Notes: generated by a model from the sequence alone, not told the origin. Numbered from the stretch's first letter, positions 1 to 12,249 are shown. The stretch is DNA of 64,000 nucleotides from Branchiostoma floridae (GCF_000003815.2 NC_049984.1:15320158-15384157); one strand, 5' to 3'. A program made the numbers and translations.

Positions 1-930
1 CAGCAGGGACTGAAGTACATTGTCACGTTAGTTGTTCACTTCTGCCCACCAGGGGCACATACATGTTGCTTTTACGTCATCAGGTTTTGAGGAAAGTCAC
101 AAAGAGAACCTAATGTTGATTTTGATTTGGTAGAAGTATACTTTCTATTTAGGCCGTGTTGATTTGATTATATGGATGGCCGCGTCGATTTTTGGGTCGT
201 TTAAAAATGATTCAAATCATACTATAAATAACACAAAGCAGCTGAAAAGGTATGCATCGAATCTAAAAGAAAGATATATATTGGAAAACATGGTAATGTC
301 ATAGAATGCAAAATGTCAACTTCAAGGTCAAAGAGTAAAATTTTTCAACTTTCAACCTAACCAATAAGTTCACTGAAGGCAACTTTTTTGCCAAACTTTT
401 TTTCATTCACACGTTTGCTTTAGTTTGGGGGTCCCAAGAGAAAGCCACTCGTAGAATCCAATCAACGTGGCCTTGCTATTCCATTAGACCCTTTTCTACA
501 ACGAGTGCTGTGGATAATATCGCGCAGCCGGTTGTGCTTGCCAAGTTGGGAATTGTTATTCTCAAGTTTCACCGACCCATTACAAGTACCCCATCACGTT
601 TTCTTACAACCCCCAGGTCCCGTTACTAATGACCTTTGTACGTCTTGGTCAGTCAGCCCCGAACCCTTTTCTTGCGATTGAGACGCCAACGTCTCCACTT
701 GCGTCAGCGACAGGTTACGGCATACACCCGGGGCCACAAAAGCAATAACCTTAGCGGTGGTGAAAAGGGTAATAATATGTACTGTTACAGTGTGCACCTT
801 TCTCGCCGTCTGTTTGACGCTGGGTCCAATAAGAAAATGACCTGGAAAAGCTGGTTGACTGACAAGTTCAAGTTTAAAAATCTCACCCACTCAGTCTATT
901 CATTTCAGAAAACTTCAAGACAAATTATTA
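1..930. other. Intergenic, no gene seen
   Basis: Overlapping frames on both strands at 594-947 have no start context, splice signals or recognisable motifs. Confidence 0.5.
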
Positions 931-1186
931 GGCCACTTTTCCACTAGACGGCGATCGCGCTGCGCTCTCACTGCGACCTAAATAGGATACGTGTATCCTT
1001 CGCTTTCCCACTGGGTATATCATACAGCATGTAAACGTATGACCAAAAAGACAACAAAATACACAGAGTGTAAAAAGATTCGTTTCTTTTCTATGCAATT
1101 CGTTGAGCGATATGTCAAATTTTAGGTCCCCAGAGTCTGTGTGCCAGAGAGAGTGCGATGAGAGCGCCGTCCTAGTGGAAAGGAGG
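931..1186. mobile_element. MITE family A, copy 1
   Basis: Terminal inverted repeats: GGCCACTTTTCCACTAGACG at the left, CTAGTGGAAAGGAGG at the right, with inner CTGCGACCTAAAT matching its inverse. The core carries ATTCGTTGAGCGATATGTCA. No ORF. Other copies lie at 29694, 30549, 33281, 35520 and 54258. Confidence 0.75.
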
Positions 1187-1275
1187 TATTAGCACGCAAC
1201 CCCGTCATACATTAAACCATAATAAACAGATAAAATGTACAGCCTGGATTAGTTTGTAAAGCATATCCTTGGGGT

Positions 1276-2378
1276 ACAGCCGGGGCGACCTTGGCTATGC
1301 TGACTCCATCTATCCATCATACCGTGCTGACTCTTGAATTTAGAGACACGTTACGGTTCAGAAGGCGCTCCGGAGTTATGACTCTGTATTGATTGGGTAT
1401 AAGAAATGTGTTGTTCGGTTTAACTCGCCGAAGTTAAATCCAGATAATAACGTTTCCCACGGTATGTGGAGCTAGCTGAGAGTTGACCAGAAGCAAAAGA
1501 ATAATCTACCGTAAAGTATAGAGTTGCCGAACCAGATTAAATGATACAGCCTCTGTTGAGGTGACCAATTCTATAGTCCCTCCTCGAATTATAGTTCCTT
1601 CACTGAAGTTTTATCCAGATTACTACGTTCCTATGGTGCTAAGCCAGCTGCGAGTTGGCCATAGATAAAGGAATCATCTGCCGTGAAGGATGGATCCGTC
1701 GAACCTGATTGAATGCTACAGTCTCTGTTGAGGTGCCCAATTCTGTACACATAATCTCATTAGTCCCTTCTCGAAATAGTTCCTTCACTGAAGTTTAATC
1801 CAGATCTACCGTAAAGTACCGACCTGTCGGTCCTGATTGAATGCTACTGTAACAGCTTCTGTTGAGGTGCCCAATTCTGTACACATTATCTCAAAAGTCA
1901 TTTCTCGATTTAGTTCATTCACTCAAGGTTAATCTAGATTGCTACGTTTCTCACGGTGTGTGGAGCTAAGCCAGCTGAGAGTTGGCCAGAAACAAAAGAA
2001 TCATCTGCCGTAAAGGATGAAGCTGTCGAACCTGATTGAATGCTACAGCCTCTGTTGAGGTGCCCAATTCTGTACATATAATCTCGTTAGTCCCTTGTCA
2101 AACTTGTAGACTGCTTACATCAGTGTGTTCATTATTCTTCCACTCTTTCATTTGTTGATTCCTTAGTAGATCATTAGACCCCACGAGGAAGGTGCCAAAA
2201 ATTTCACACCAGGTGTGAGGACCGGTAGATTGTATTAGTATCTTGCACCAATGAGCACGTTATATTGGCAAGACATTCACACGTTTCAGGGCTTACTGAT
2301 CCAAGAGAATAACAAAATCCAAACAACGAGTAGAGTCTCTAGTAATTTCTACTTAGTTTCTTCGGTCGAACGTGCAGT
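1276..2378. repeat. Higher-order tandem repeat, unit 1
   Basis: Contains several ~125-200 bp subunits, each with CTGATTGAATGCTACAG, TCTGTTGAGGTGCCCAATTC and GCCAGCTGAGAGTTGGCCAG. The whole 1.1-kb block is followed by a second, longer copy of itself. Open frames here are repeat artefacts. Confidence 0.85.
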
Positions 2379-4285
2379 TTATAGCCGGAGAGACCATGGT
2401 CATGTTGACTTCATCTATCCATCATTCCGTGCTGACTCTTGAATCAGAGACACGTTACGGTTCAGAAGGCGCTCCGGTGTTATGATTCTGTATTGATTGG
2501 GTATAAGAAATGTGTTGTTCGGTTTAACTCGCCGGAGTTTAATCCAGATAACAACGTTTCCCACGGTGTCAGCTGCGAGTTGGCCAGAGGTAACAGAATT
2601 ATCTGCCGTAAAGGATGGAACTGTCAGACCTGATTGAATGCCACAGCCTCTGTTGAGGTGACCAATATTATAGTCCCTCCTCGAATTATAGTTCCTTCAC
2701 TGAAGTTTTATCCAGGTTACTACGTTCCTATGGTGCTAAGCCAGCTGCGAGTTGGCCATAGTTAAAGGAATCATTTGCCGTGAAGGATGGATCCGTCGAA
2801 CCTGATTGAATGCTACAGTCTCTGTTGAGGTGCCCAATTCTGTACACATAATCTCAATAGTCCCTCCTCGAATTAGTTTCTTCACTGAAGTTAAATCCAA
2901 ATAACTCGCCGGAGTTTAATCCAGATAACAACGTTTCCCATGGTGTGGAGCTAAGCCAGCTGAGAGTTGGCCAGAAGCAAAAGAACAATGTAACGTAAAG
3001 AATGGAGCTGTCGAACCTGATTGAATGCTACAGCCTCTGCTGAGGTGACCAATTCTGTACACCTAATCTCAATAGTCCTTTCTCAAATTAGTTCATTCAC
3101 TGAAGTTTAATCCAGATAACTACGTTTCACATAGTATGGAGCTAAGCCAACTGAGAGTTGGCCAGAAGCAAAAGAATAATCTGCCATAAAGGATGGAGCT
3201 GTCTAACCTGATTGAATGCTACAGTCTCTGTTGAGGTGACCAATTCTGTACACATAATCTCAACAGTCCCTCCTCGAATTAGTTCCATCAATGAAGTTTA
3301 ATCCAGATAACAACGTTTCCCATAGTATGGAGCTAAGCCAGCTGAGAGTTGGCCAGAAGCAAAAGAATAATGTACAGTAAAGGATGGAGTTGTCGAACCT
3401 GATTGAATGCTACAGCCTCTGTTGAGGTGCCCAATTCTGTACACATAATCTCATAAGTCCCTTCTCGAAATAGTTCCTTCACTGAAGTTTAATCCAGATC
3501 TACCGTAAAGTACCGACTTGTCGGACCTGATTGAATGCTACTGTAACAGCTTCTGTTGAGGTGCCCAATTCTGTACACATTATCACAAAAGTTCTTTCTC
3601 GAATTAGTTCATTCACTCAAGGTTAATCTAGACTGCTATGTTTCCCATGCCGTGGTGCTAAGCCAGCTGAGAGTTGGCCAGAAGCAAAAGAATAATCTAC
3701 CGTAAAGGATGGAGCTGTCGAACCTGATTGAATGCTACAGTCTCTGTTGATGTGCCCAATTCTGTACACATAATCTCAATAGTCCTTTCTCGAATTAGTT
3801 CCTTCACTGAAGATAACCAGATAACTACGTTTCCCATAGTATGGAGCTAAGCCAGCTGAGAGTTGGCCGGGAGCAAAAGAATAATGTACCGTAAAGGATG
3901 AAGCTGTCGAACCTGATTGAATGCTACAGTCTCTGTTGAGGTGCCCAATTCTGTACACATAATCTTGTTAATCCCTTCCCAAACTTGTAGACTGCTTGCC
4001 AGATACTTCAGTATGTTCATTATCCTTCTACTCTTTCATTTGTTGATTTCTCAGTAGATCATTAGACCCCGAGGAAGGTTCACACCAGGTGACCGGTAGA
4101 TTATACTGTCACAAAACCGTTTGTTTCTCTTCTTGGACCGGTCCGAAAATAAATCAGTGGACCAGATTTTGGACAGAATAGAAAATGAACATATTATATC
4201 GACAGGCATTACGACTTACTGATCCAAGAAAATAGCAAGAACAAAAAATAGAGTAAAGTTTCCACAAAGATTCTTCAGTCAAACT
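2379..4285. repeat. Higher-order tandem repeat, unit 2
   Basis: The same start (TCATCTATCCATCATTCCGT), the same subunits (about eight) and the same 3' flank (AAACTTGTAGACTGCTTGCC; GATCATTAGACCCCGAGGAA) as unit 1. Subunit spacing runs about 171, 213, 191, 191, 128, 198, 189. Confidence 0.85.
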
Positions 4286-5578
4286 CAGCTACGACGATGT
4301 GAGCCGAATGCACCACCAAACATATTGCTTTGTAGCAAAATGGATGTAATTGTTCTGAGTACCACAATTTTCGCACGTTTCAAGCTTATCAATTAAGGAC
4401 AATCATGATCAGATCCATATGTACAGTATTTTTTAATGATGTGTTGTATGTTAGAAATGACGCAATTCAGCTATCCTGGGACTGCAATGTTCTTTCAAGA
4501 GCAATGACCCATTCATTCATCTCTTGGCTGCGAAGCGAAAATTCCCCTAAATATGTATGATTCCAAATGGAACCGCCTTTGATAAACCACAAAAAAAGAC
4601 TCGTTAATTGGGTGGTACGACGTTTCATGTCCTGAAGGATCACACAAGTCCGTGTCTTACTTATATTTGGGACTGTGATGTTGACAGAGTCCAGAAATCA
4701 AAGGATATCGTTTGCGTATTTGCATGTATATTGGCGTACATCAAAGAAACTTTACGCCCTCGCTCTATCCTGAAAGGACACCACAAAGGAAAACCCTTGA
4801 GGAGCACTCCTTTTTTTATCTCGGTATCTGCAGTCTATAGACTACGCATCTGAAAACAACTCTATAAACTAAACTCTGCTCTAAATAGAAGCCACGCTGT
4901 GGATACTAATTCCACGCTACAGTCGTGAAGGGCGGATTATCCTTTAATACTCTAATCGTTTCAGTCCAAGCCAAATTAAAGTGAAGAAATAAGCAGCTCT
5001 TGTTTTTTCCCCGGGGTAGTTGTGTCATTTTCCGCAATGCATTTTTCCAATCAACGGTCTGGTTTACCTTTGAGGCTCTGTAAATGAAATGTTTAACATA
5101 GCATTGTGTGTGGGAGGGGGGCACGGGCAACATATGTCAGGGTCTCGGTTCATCAACTTCTAATGTGTGTTGAAAGGACATAGGTGCAAGGATCGATTAG
5201 GCTACATAGCGCTTGTAATGACCCTTTATGGCTCTTTGTCTATGTGGTGATGATTATTACTATTACCTTTAAGATTCCTTTATGTGTAACATGTCACCAA
5301 AGAAGTATCTTAAATATGTTGAGATGCTCAACAGTAACTCACTTTGGTCTGGCTGTAAAATATTTACCCCCTCTGGTATGAACCAATCATTGCCCACATT
5401 GGAGTGGTGTTAGGAAATCCACACCAGCATTACTGCATGTGATGGGCTACTCAAAATCATATGCATCATTCTGGTTCCTCTATCTTGCGGACAGGCAGCA
5501 CTTTGGTCTGCGATATGTACACCGTGACCTCCTGACATTGCTATGTTTTGCCGTTGATGGCCCCTTCATATCTCACAG
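4286..5578. other. Intergenic, no gene seen
   Basis: AT-rich, with short frames only. It may be intron if the candidate exon at 5579 is real. Confidence 0.5.
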
Positions 5579-5841
5579 CCATTTCACAGTCATGTGCCTG
5601 CCTCCAGTCAGACATGCAAGTCTTCACGTCGGAGGTCGACTTGGAACGTGACTTCAATCACTCAAACCTGCAGACGTTCTATCAGTTTTGTATCGGCAGC
5701 AGACGTTGGGCATGGCTACTGTCAAAGGTGCCGTATCTGGTCATTGAGATGCAGGACCCTATTGCATGGCGCATGGCTGACTTGTGTTTCGACCTACTCA
5801 CACATCGACTGCCAAATGGCTGTCAGCGGTCTCTACGTTAA
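5579..5841 (+). CDS. Candidate terminal exon, unknown protein
   Basis: I do not recognise this protein. An acceptor-like tract (catatctcacag) is followed by an open frame of about 87 residues with GC-rich third positions like the two receptors. It includes DMQVFTSEVDLERDF and FYQFCIGSRRWAWLLSK, and ends in TAA at 5839-5841. A canonical AATAAA follows at 5861-5866, only 20 bases after the stop, which suits a last exon. An alternative acceptor lies at CCTCCAG near 5610. A longer frame (5594-5917) overlaps it but has poor codon use and is rich in Ser, Arg and Cys. Upstream exons were not identified. It could instead be the remnant of a mobile-element ORF. Confidence 0.4.
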
Positions 5842-6132
5842 CTCGGAAATGAAGTGCCGTAATAAAGCTCAGTGCTTTCTATACTGCTTTCTAAATCATA
5901 TCATCTCACCCACCTAACACAATGGTCCGTTGATGTCATGGGGCCAGTATACCTCGGTCCGCGTTAAAATGAACATAGCTAGACATAAAACACGTAGATT
6001 TTCGAATAGGGGAAGTATTGAAGATTCCTCAATATCGATGTCATGTCAAACGAATTCCAGATAGATTCAATGGGAATTCCTTGTTTTCTGTATCTGTATC
6101 CGTGTAGCTTGTATAACCGTCCTTCGGATTGA

Positions 6133-6380
6133 AGGTGGTATCTCACTGCACTTACGTCACGCTTGCGTCACTGCGGGGTTCGAAAGATACTCGACGAATT
6201 TCAGAGATAAAGAAAGAATCTTCTTACTTTCTGTGTATTTTGTCGTCTTCTAAGTAATACTTTCACGTATTACGTATCACGCAATTATTTAAAAAAATCG
6301 GAGAAAATAACAAAACAGTGACGCAGTGAACGAACACCGCAGTGACGCAAGCTTGACGAAAATGCAGTGAGATAGCACCT
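6133..6380. mobile_element. MITE family B (Harbinger-like), copy 1
   Basis: AGGTGGTATCTCACTGCACT at the left and its near-inverse AATGCAGTGAGATAGCACCT at the right. Inner GCGTCACTGCGGGGTTCGAA is inverted at the far side. Flanks TGA/CAA are not a clean duplication. It is inserted in a host repeat that also occurs at 31240 and 32060. Confidence 0.75.
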
Positions 6381-6472
6381 CAACACACCAGCGAGTTGGT
6401 TATATTACTTTGAACGAGCTGTCAGATCTAACCTTTTCACACACCTAGCTGCAAGCTTTCATTAAAGGTATC

Positions 6473-6783
6473 TTAAGCTAAGGGCACAACCCATCGTACG
6501 TGCCAAAACGTGGGCAATCTTTTGGGACCCGTAAGTGGTACCGCCTCCGTACGAACTTGTTGGGAATCCGACGGATTTTGGAGCACGCAGACACGCCGTA
6601 GAACTTAACGTGGATGCAAAACTTGCCATCGGGCTGTGGATTCGCGCCCCGTACGTGCCAGTAAGGGCGACACGCATGCCCTGTACAGCCTGAACGTTTT
6701 TAGAAATACGTCGCGGACGTGGCCTCCCCAAAAACACGTACGGACAAATTGCACGTACGGCGGGTTACGCCATTGGCTTTAAG
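6473..6783. mobile_element. MITE family D (TTAA target), copy 1
   Basis: TTAAGCTAAGGGCACAACCC at the left and GGCGGGTTACGCCATTGGCT TTAAG at the right, with many CGTACG motifs. It sits in the same host repeat as the family B element at 6133. The related empty copy reads TTTAAAGCTATCC at this point. Confidence 0.7.
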
Positions 6784-7132
6784 CTATCTAATGAGGGTTC
6801 TATTCCCAAACTTGCTCCCACAGTACTAATTGCACCAATTTTCTCGCACCTCCAATGTAGAGCACAAGATGTCAATTCATCAGGTTGCTAATATTGGAAA
6901 TCGAATTAATCTAAATGTCAGCGAGCTAAAACGTTGTCCCACTGATGCCTTGAAACAATTCAATTTATTTCACATGGGTGTAAGAAAACGACTGGGAGCC
7001 AGAGCAATGTCACATTCACCATATCGTGGTGGATGTGACGAAACTGGCATTGATTTCAGATAAGACATTGAAGTTGAAGTCAAAAGTACTTCTTTTATAT
7101 CAAATCAAGCTCATCGAGATTCTGTTGTAAAT

Positions 7133-7378
7133 GTGCCCTCTCACTGCACCTGCGTCACGTCACGCTTGCGCCACTGCGTGGTTCGAAAGATAGTCAATAA
7201 ATTTCAGAGATGAAGAACGAATTTTCTTACTTTTTGTGTATTCTGTCGTCTTCTAAGCCATGCGTATTACCCAATATCTAAATCATAAAATAACACCGGA
7301 GAAAGTAACAAAACAGTGACGCAGTGAACGAACCCCGCAGTGACGCAAGCTTGACGCAAGTGCGGTGAGAGCGCACCT
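7133..7378. mobile_element. MITE family B, copy 2
   Basis: GTGCCCTCTCACTGCACCTG at the left and CAAGTGCGGTGAGAGCGCAC at the right; the family core ATTTCAGAGAT...GAATTTTCTTAC is present. No ORF. Confidence 0.7.
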
Positions 7379-7887
7379 TTAGGTCCGTTAGCTGTCTTGT
7401 ACGTGCTAGTCTTCGCCATATGTGGGGCCCAGGTGTTTGGTAAGGTTAGAATAAGGGATGTCCTCGTAAAAGGGACACAGACGTGACAGAATTGATTGCA
7501 TGAGTGAGGTAGGTATGTTACATTTGTTACTCTACCTCCGCCTCTTATGGAGTGATGTTTATTTATACATCTTACCGAAGGTCCAGGTGTGCAATCATCT
7601 TGAAAATGGAATCTTAAAAAGCTCATTTGTCTACTACTGGACCATACAAATTAAGAGCGTAAAAGTTGTAGACACATCTGGAACAGCCTACCACGAGGCA
7701 TAAGCAAAGCCCCAAGTCAGTCTGCATCTAAGAGGCTCTTAAAGCAACGGGAACGACTAAAATGAACGGACTCGAATCATGTAGCAGCTCTCACTATTAT
7801 GTATTTTGTACTATGTATGTATATAGACTTATAGACGTATAACACTCATAGGGACTTTTAATGATGTAGACTGTATCTCTGTTATAT

Positions 7888-8102
7888 ACCGTAAATACAA
7901 TATAAAAGTTATCGGGGATTTAATTTCGTGGTAGCGGGAAAAATGACTTTTCGCGGTGGTTTTAATTTCGAGGTAGCACCATGCACTGCAGTCTCTTACT
8001 GCTATGAAAAAATGTTCGCGGTGGTTTTGAATTCGCGGTGAAGCAGCCACTGTGAAAACCGCGAATATCAAACCACTGCGAAAGTTTCTGAATTTACAGT
8101 AC
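7888..8102. mobile_element. TIR element downstream of GPCR 1
   Basis: ACCGTAAATACAATATAAAA at the left is an imperfect inverse of TTTCTGAATTTACAGTACTT at the right. The interior repeats the motif TCGCGGTGGTTTTAATTTCG two or three times. The frame across it is not a gene. Confidence 0.45.
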
Positions 8103-8189
8103 TTTGTCTGATCCCGTGCCTCTTCCCTCATGACCTCAATGAAAACGGCCTGCAGGACGATTTGAGCTCTCATGAATAAACCAGGGTTC

Positions 8190-8228
8190 AAACAAACAAA
8201 CAATTAAACAAACAAACAAACTAACAAA
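8190..8228. repeat. (AAAC)n microsatellite
   Basis: About nine AAAC units with one interruption, directly abutting the stop codon of GPCR 1 exon 2. Confidence 0.9.
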
Positions 8229-8229
8229 C

Positions 8230-8332
8230 TCACATGTTCGGTGTGTGCGTCATAGCGAATGACGTCATTGCTGTGGCAGAGCTGGCTCCCATTGCCTGGC
8301 GGAAACTCTGACGGAACTGTTCTCCAAGAAAA
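8230..8332 (-). CDS. GPCR 1, exon 2 (helix 8 and C-terminal tail)
   Basis: Completes the receptor whose first exon ends at 9056. The acceptor is TTTACCAG|T. Exon 1 leaves two bases (AG) and this exon supplies T, making Ser337, so NPILY runs directly into SFLGEQFRQSFRQAMG, a typical amphipathic helix 8. The joined coding length is 1,113 nt: 370 residues plus a TGA stop at 8232-8230. The tail is rich in Ser/Thr (SSATAMTSF), which suits kinase phosphorylation and arrestin binding. Oddity: the bases just after the penultimate codon read GTGAGT, a perfect donor, so a third exon replacing the last residues is possible. The 723-bp intron (8333-9055) contains a MITE. Confidence 0.88.
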
Positions 8333-8492
8333 CTGGTAAATAAGAACATTAACAACAACAACATTATATATTTGAAAACAGAAGATTCAGCAAGAATAAC
8401 CGAGTCCAACAACGAAGAGAAATAAAGGAATACATTTATATTTGACATTATTTCTGAAACGGTACCTGTAGATCAAGCCGTCACTTGTAACG

Positions 8493-8703
8493 CTAGTTCA
8501 CCTTTATCCGTGGGGTGACCTATATCCGTGTTTTTTTAGAAATGGGTATTTGGGGATACAAAGTTGAAGGATGGTGAACTATTTCAAAAGAAACTACATT
8601 TTGAGAAAAGATCATTGCTCCCACCGTTCGTTGACTTGACTTTTCTGAATAACCTGTTTAAAAGTCGGATAAAAGTTAACCCATGGATAAAGGTGTACTA
8701 GTC
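8493..8703. mobile_element. MITE family E in the intron of GPCR 1
   Basis: CTAGTTCACCTTTATCCGTG at the left and CATGGATAAAGGTGTACTAG at the right. Related copies lie at 31622 and 45399. It lies in intron 8333-9055 and does not touch either splice site. Confidence 0.7.
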
Positions 8704-9055
8704 TTACATATGTTGTTGTGGTGAATTCATTCAGCCTTGAAACACTTATCATTAACTTTTTATGGAGGTTAAGATAAACAGTAACACATGAAAATCATGG
8801 CTTCACAATAATTACAATTTCAAAAATGATAAGCTTGAGCAAAATCTGACTTGTGTCATCATCGGCATCCACTTTGAGTTATCTCATTTGATTTTCTTTA
8901 ATTTTCTGTTCTATAAAATTCTCATTTCATTTCTTACATTTCATTTCATTGTACATGTGTTGTTACGGTCTTCAGGACGAATAGTAAAACAATATGCAAC
9001 ATGTCCAATGGAGATCCAAATAGAAAAAAAATAAAAATAAATGTTCATCACTGAC

Positions 9056-10065
9056 CTGTACAGAATTGGGTTGATGACGCTATTGGTGAATGACAAGGCG
9101 TTGAACGTGAGGGCCAGCAGCAGCCAGGTCTTGGACATCTTCGGCAACACGATCAACCGCACGATGTGGAACACATGGTACGGCAGCCAACACAACACGA
9201 ACGCCGCCACCAACATCAGGACCAACCGGGTCAGCTTCTTGTGCCGGTGGACGCGAGCAGCGTGACCGGGGTTCTGTTGCCGTCCCCCCGCCGGCACGAG
9301 CCCATCGGAACGGTCCGGAGTAGACAAGACGTCCGAGCTGCTGATACTGTGGATAATCAGACTGTAGCATGTAATAATGATGATTAAGGGGACGACAAAA
9401 CCTACAATGAAAGAGTACGCCACGCTGACGCGATGCCACAAGTTGGGGTCCTCTGCCGTGGCAGGTAACTCCAGAACACAGTGTGATGTCCCTCCGCTGT
9501 ACACCAGTACCCTGGCATACCATATGTGCGGGATACACGTACAGATGGCCAGAGACCAGAGCAAGAAGAGAACAGTGGCGGTCTTCTTGTGGTCCTCAAG
9601 GCGGAGAGACTTCAGCGGGTATGCCATGGCATGGTACCGGTCGACACTCAAGGCGGCTAGCGAGAGAAAACCAGCAAAGGCTCCTGCGTTGACGGCACCC
9701 ACGACGAACTTGCACAGCTCTTGCGAAAATGTCCACTCCCCAACGATGAGATCTATGATCATAAACGGCAGAATGCTGAGAAGAAGAATGTCCGATACGG
9801 CCAGATTCATGACCAGAACATCCGCCATCTTCGCCTCTTTCTTCTTCCCGCTCACTTTTAGTATAACGAAGATGACAACCACGTTTCCTACCATTCCCAT
9901 GACAAGCAGCATCATGTAGAAAGCGGATAAAACCAGAGTACCAACGCCTAGATATTCCCGAACTCCCTCCCCGACTGTCACGTTGTCGTTTGTACTCGTC
10001 ATGTTCTCATCAGTCCAGTACAAAGACACGCTTAACGAAAAATTCATATCCACTCCCTCTGCCAT
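9056..10065 (-). CDS. Class A neuropeptide-type GPCR 1, exon 1 (TM1-TM7)
   Basis: Plasma-membrane rhodopsin-family receptor, presumably for a peptide and signalling through a G protein. The ATG at 10065-10063 has a strong Kozak context (A at -3, G at +4). Visible in order: N-glycosylation sites N8, N21 and N28; TM1 asparagine N61; LAVSD in TM2 with D92; C118 at the top of TM3 and its likely disulphide partner C196; DRY at 142-144; W170; P226 in TM5; CWLP at 292-295 in TM6; NPILY at 332-336 in TM7. The exon ends inside a codon at TACAG|GTCAG, so the frame continuing to 8941 is intron read-through. Helix 8 is supplied by the exon at 8332-8230. Overall pattern fits the somatostatin / allatostatin-C / opioid / galanin group, but position 3.32 is V125 rather than the aspartate of somatostatin receptors. 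GPCR identity is sure; the ligand is not. Confidence 0.95.
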
Positions 10066-12249
10066 CTTGAGATGTGTTCAAGCCACTACTTCTCTCTCTC
10101 TCTCTGTTCCTTCAACGATCACTCCTCTCAATATTGTTCCTGTCTGGTTTCATCTGTCTCCGGCCAAATGGAAACGTAATAGCCGTGCTGTATTTCACTA
10201 GAGGCTAATGGTTAATACTCCAGAAACACACGGAAAATCAGTCCGGCAAACTAATAGGATCCTTTCATGCTCTCGCGACTCCACTACTTGGTAATTGCTT
10301 CATTAACATTCAGAGCTTCGTTGAAAAAGCTAGCATGCTGGGTGCCGGGGGATGGACTGTCGGCGAAGCAGATCAAAACTGTAGAACGATTTTCTTAATG
10401 GTCCGTCGGCTCTTTCATTTTGACAAGAAAAGAAAATTGAAATCACTTGATAGGTTCTAGTCACCGAATGGCAAGTAGATGATGGAAATGAGTTGAAATC
10501 GCTGATCGTATATCATATTACAGTTCCCAGCACGAGTAACATGAAAAATAACCTGTTTTCTTTTGATAAAGATGGATACCAGCTGATAAATCAGTTTTTA
10601 CACCTTATGGAACCCATGGCATTGTCTCATTGCACTCGAAGCGAAGTCCTATCAATTCTTAGTTTGGATACAAAACCTGCCCTTCAACAAGATCTCTACA
10701 GTGTCACTGACGAAAGATGACGGATGTTATTTGAAACTTCTGACAGTTTCTAAAATCATGTCCATTTGCTTATCAACGAGTAACTGCCATTTGGAGTATC
10801 TTTATACTTCGATGTCTAACCTTCATCGATAAAGTCCCATTATTTTTTTCTTGTTTTTTTCTCTCTGCGTGTGCACAAATCTGACCTACATTTGATATCT
10901 AGGCAACGCCCAGGACTTTGCTAGCACGCAGCTGGGTACGAATAAGATTGTACGGAGTGATTTGCTTGATGGCAGCTCCCTGGCGATTCAAACTGGGTAC
11001 CAATTTCCAAAGGTAGATGGGCGTAATTGAAAAAAGAAAGGTTTTGATATTGTAGACTTTTCATGTAGACTGTGACAGAACCAACCGCCGACAGATATCA
11101 AATGCAGCCTTTTCTACAAACAAAACATCTGAAGTGTACGCTATCACAAGTATGCCTGTAATTTTAAGATCGTATAGCAATGGTAGCATTCTATTCGGCT
11201 TTGTGTTAAGTAAATTTCCCCACTTCAGATACTTGAATAGTAGAGAGATTTTCATATTTCTTACAGCCTTTTCTAAGCCGATCCGAACTAATCATACACC
11301 TTCCGACATTTATACAAGTACCAGGAACCAATAGAACGACGAACGTATTACTGTAGACTGTATTTCTTTCTTGTTGTCATGAAAAAACCCAACAAAGACA
11401 AAGTTTAAGATATCGTGTCTTTAAAACTTCTTCGTATTTTTTAAAAACTTCTCAGCCTTAAACACAGTAAGAGCTGTTGAATTTTTCATAGACATTGATT
11501 TATGGGCCATGGTTCGTAAATTTGGGTCAGATTCAAATTCAGACTTATCGTGTTTGTGTTAGATCTATATAATTACAATGTGTTATATCAAAATGGTAAA
11601 ATTAGTTCCCAAAACGCAGTAGTTGCAATCAATTTTTCAGCTCTTAAGCCCAATAACGTGTAGATGTTGACATTTTTATACTCATATTTATGGAGTCTGC
11701 TTCGTTGATTTAGATTAGATAATGCTCTCCATATCGAGCTATCAATGAGAAAAGTGCGTCGAATGTTGTAACGATACTTCTTAATTAACTTTCAGTACAC
11801 AATAAGCAAGATTTATTAGGTATTTTACGGAAGGATTTGCCTACTGTGGGTAGATACAGACTGAAATGTCAAGAACGACGAATTCATTGTGTGACTTGTT
11901 CTAAAAACAGACTCCTTCTAGATTCATATTGTCCAAATGTAAATGAAATTTGTGCTAGCATTAAACGTGTTACTTTGTCTCCAAAGTAGATCATGGAGAT
12001 ATTGTTCTCGATGTGTCTTCCAGCATGTATTTATATTTCAGCCATACATAGTATGGTGAAATATATTGTATTCGTAATGTTTCTTCTTTCTTCTTCTTTC
12101 TCCTGTCAAATCTTCAAAGTGATTCATCTCCGCCGTTCCTGGACCGAATGACCTGAAATTTGGCACAGGGGTAGAATGGGCCAATACCTTGATGCTTTTT
12201 TCTCAGTTTTTTCATATCTGCCTCTAAAATGATTTTATTGAGATTTTTT
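10066..12249. other. 5' flank of GPCR 1 and intergenic
   Basis: The leader near 10080-10130 is TC-rich. No clear TATA box or upstream exon was found. 12060-12240 has CTTCTTTCTTC runs and degenerate sequence related to the minisatellite that follows. Confidence 0.5.
10081..10106. repeat. (TC)n tract in the GPCR 1 leader
   Basis: CTTCTCTCTCTCTCTCTGTT lies 16 bp upstream of the ATG on the coding (minus) strand as a GA tract. Confidence 0.85.

Noticed and set aside
6830-7063. 78-codon plus-strand frame
   Set aside because: No splice sites, motif or conserved composition; it starts at a non-ATG codon with an internal ATG.
9041-9919. Long frames antisense to or overlapping GPCR 1 (for example 9377-9919 plus, 9080-9538 minus)
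   Set aside because: Shadow frames of a GC-rich receptor exon; no motifs of their own.
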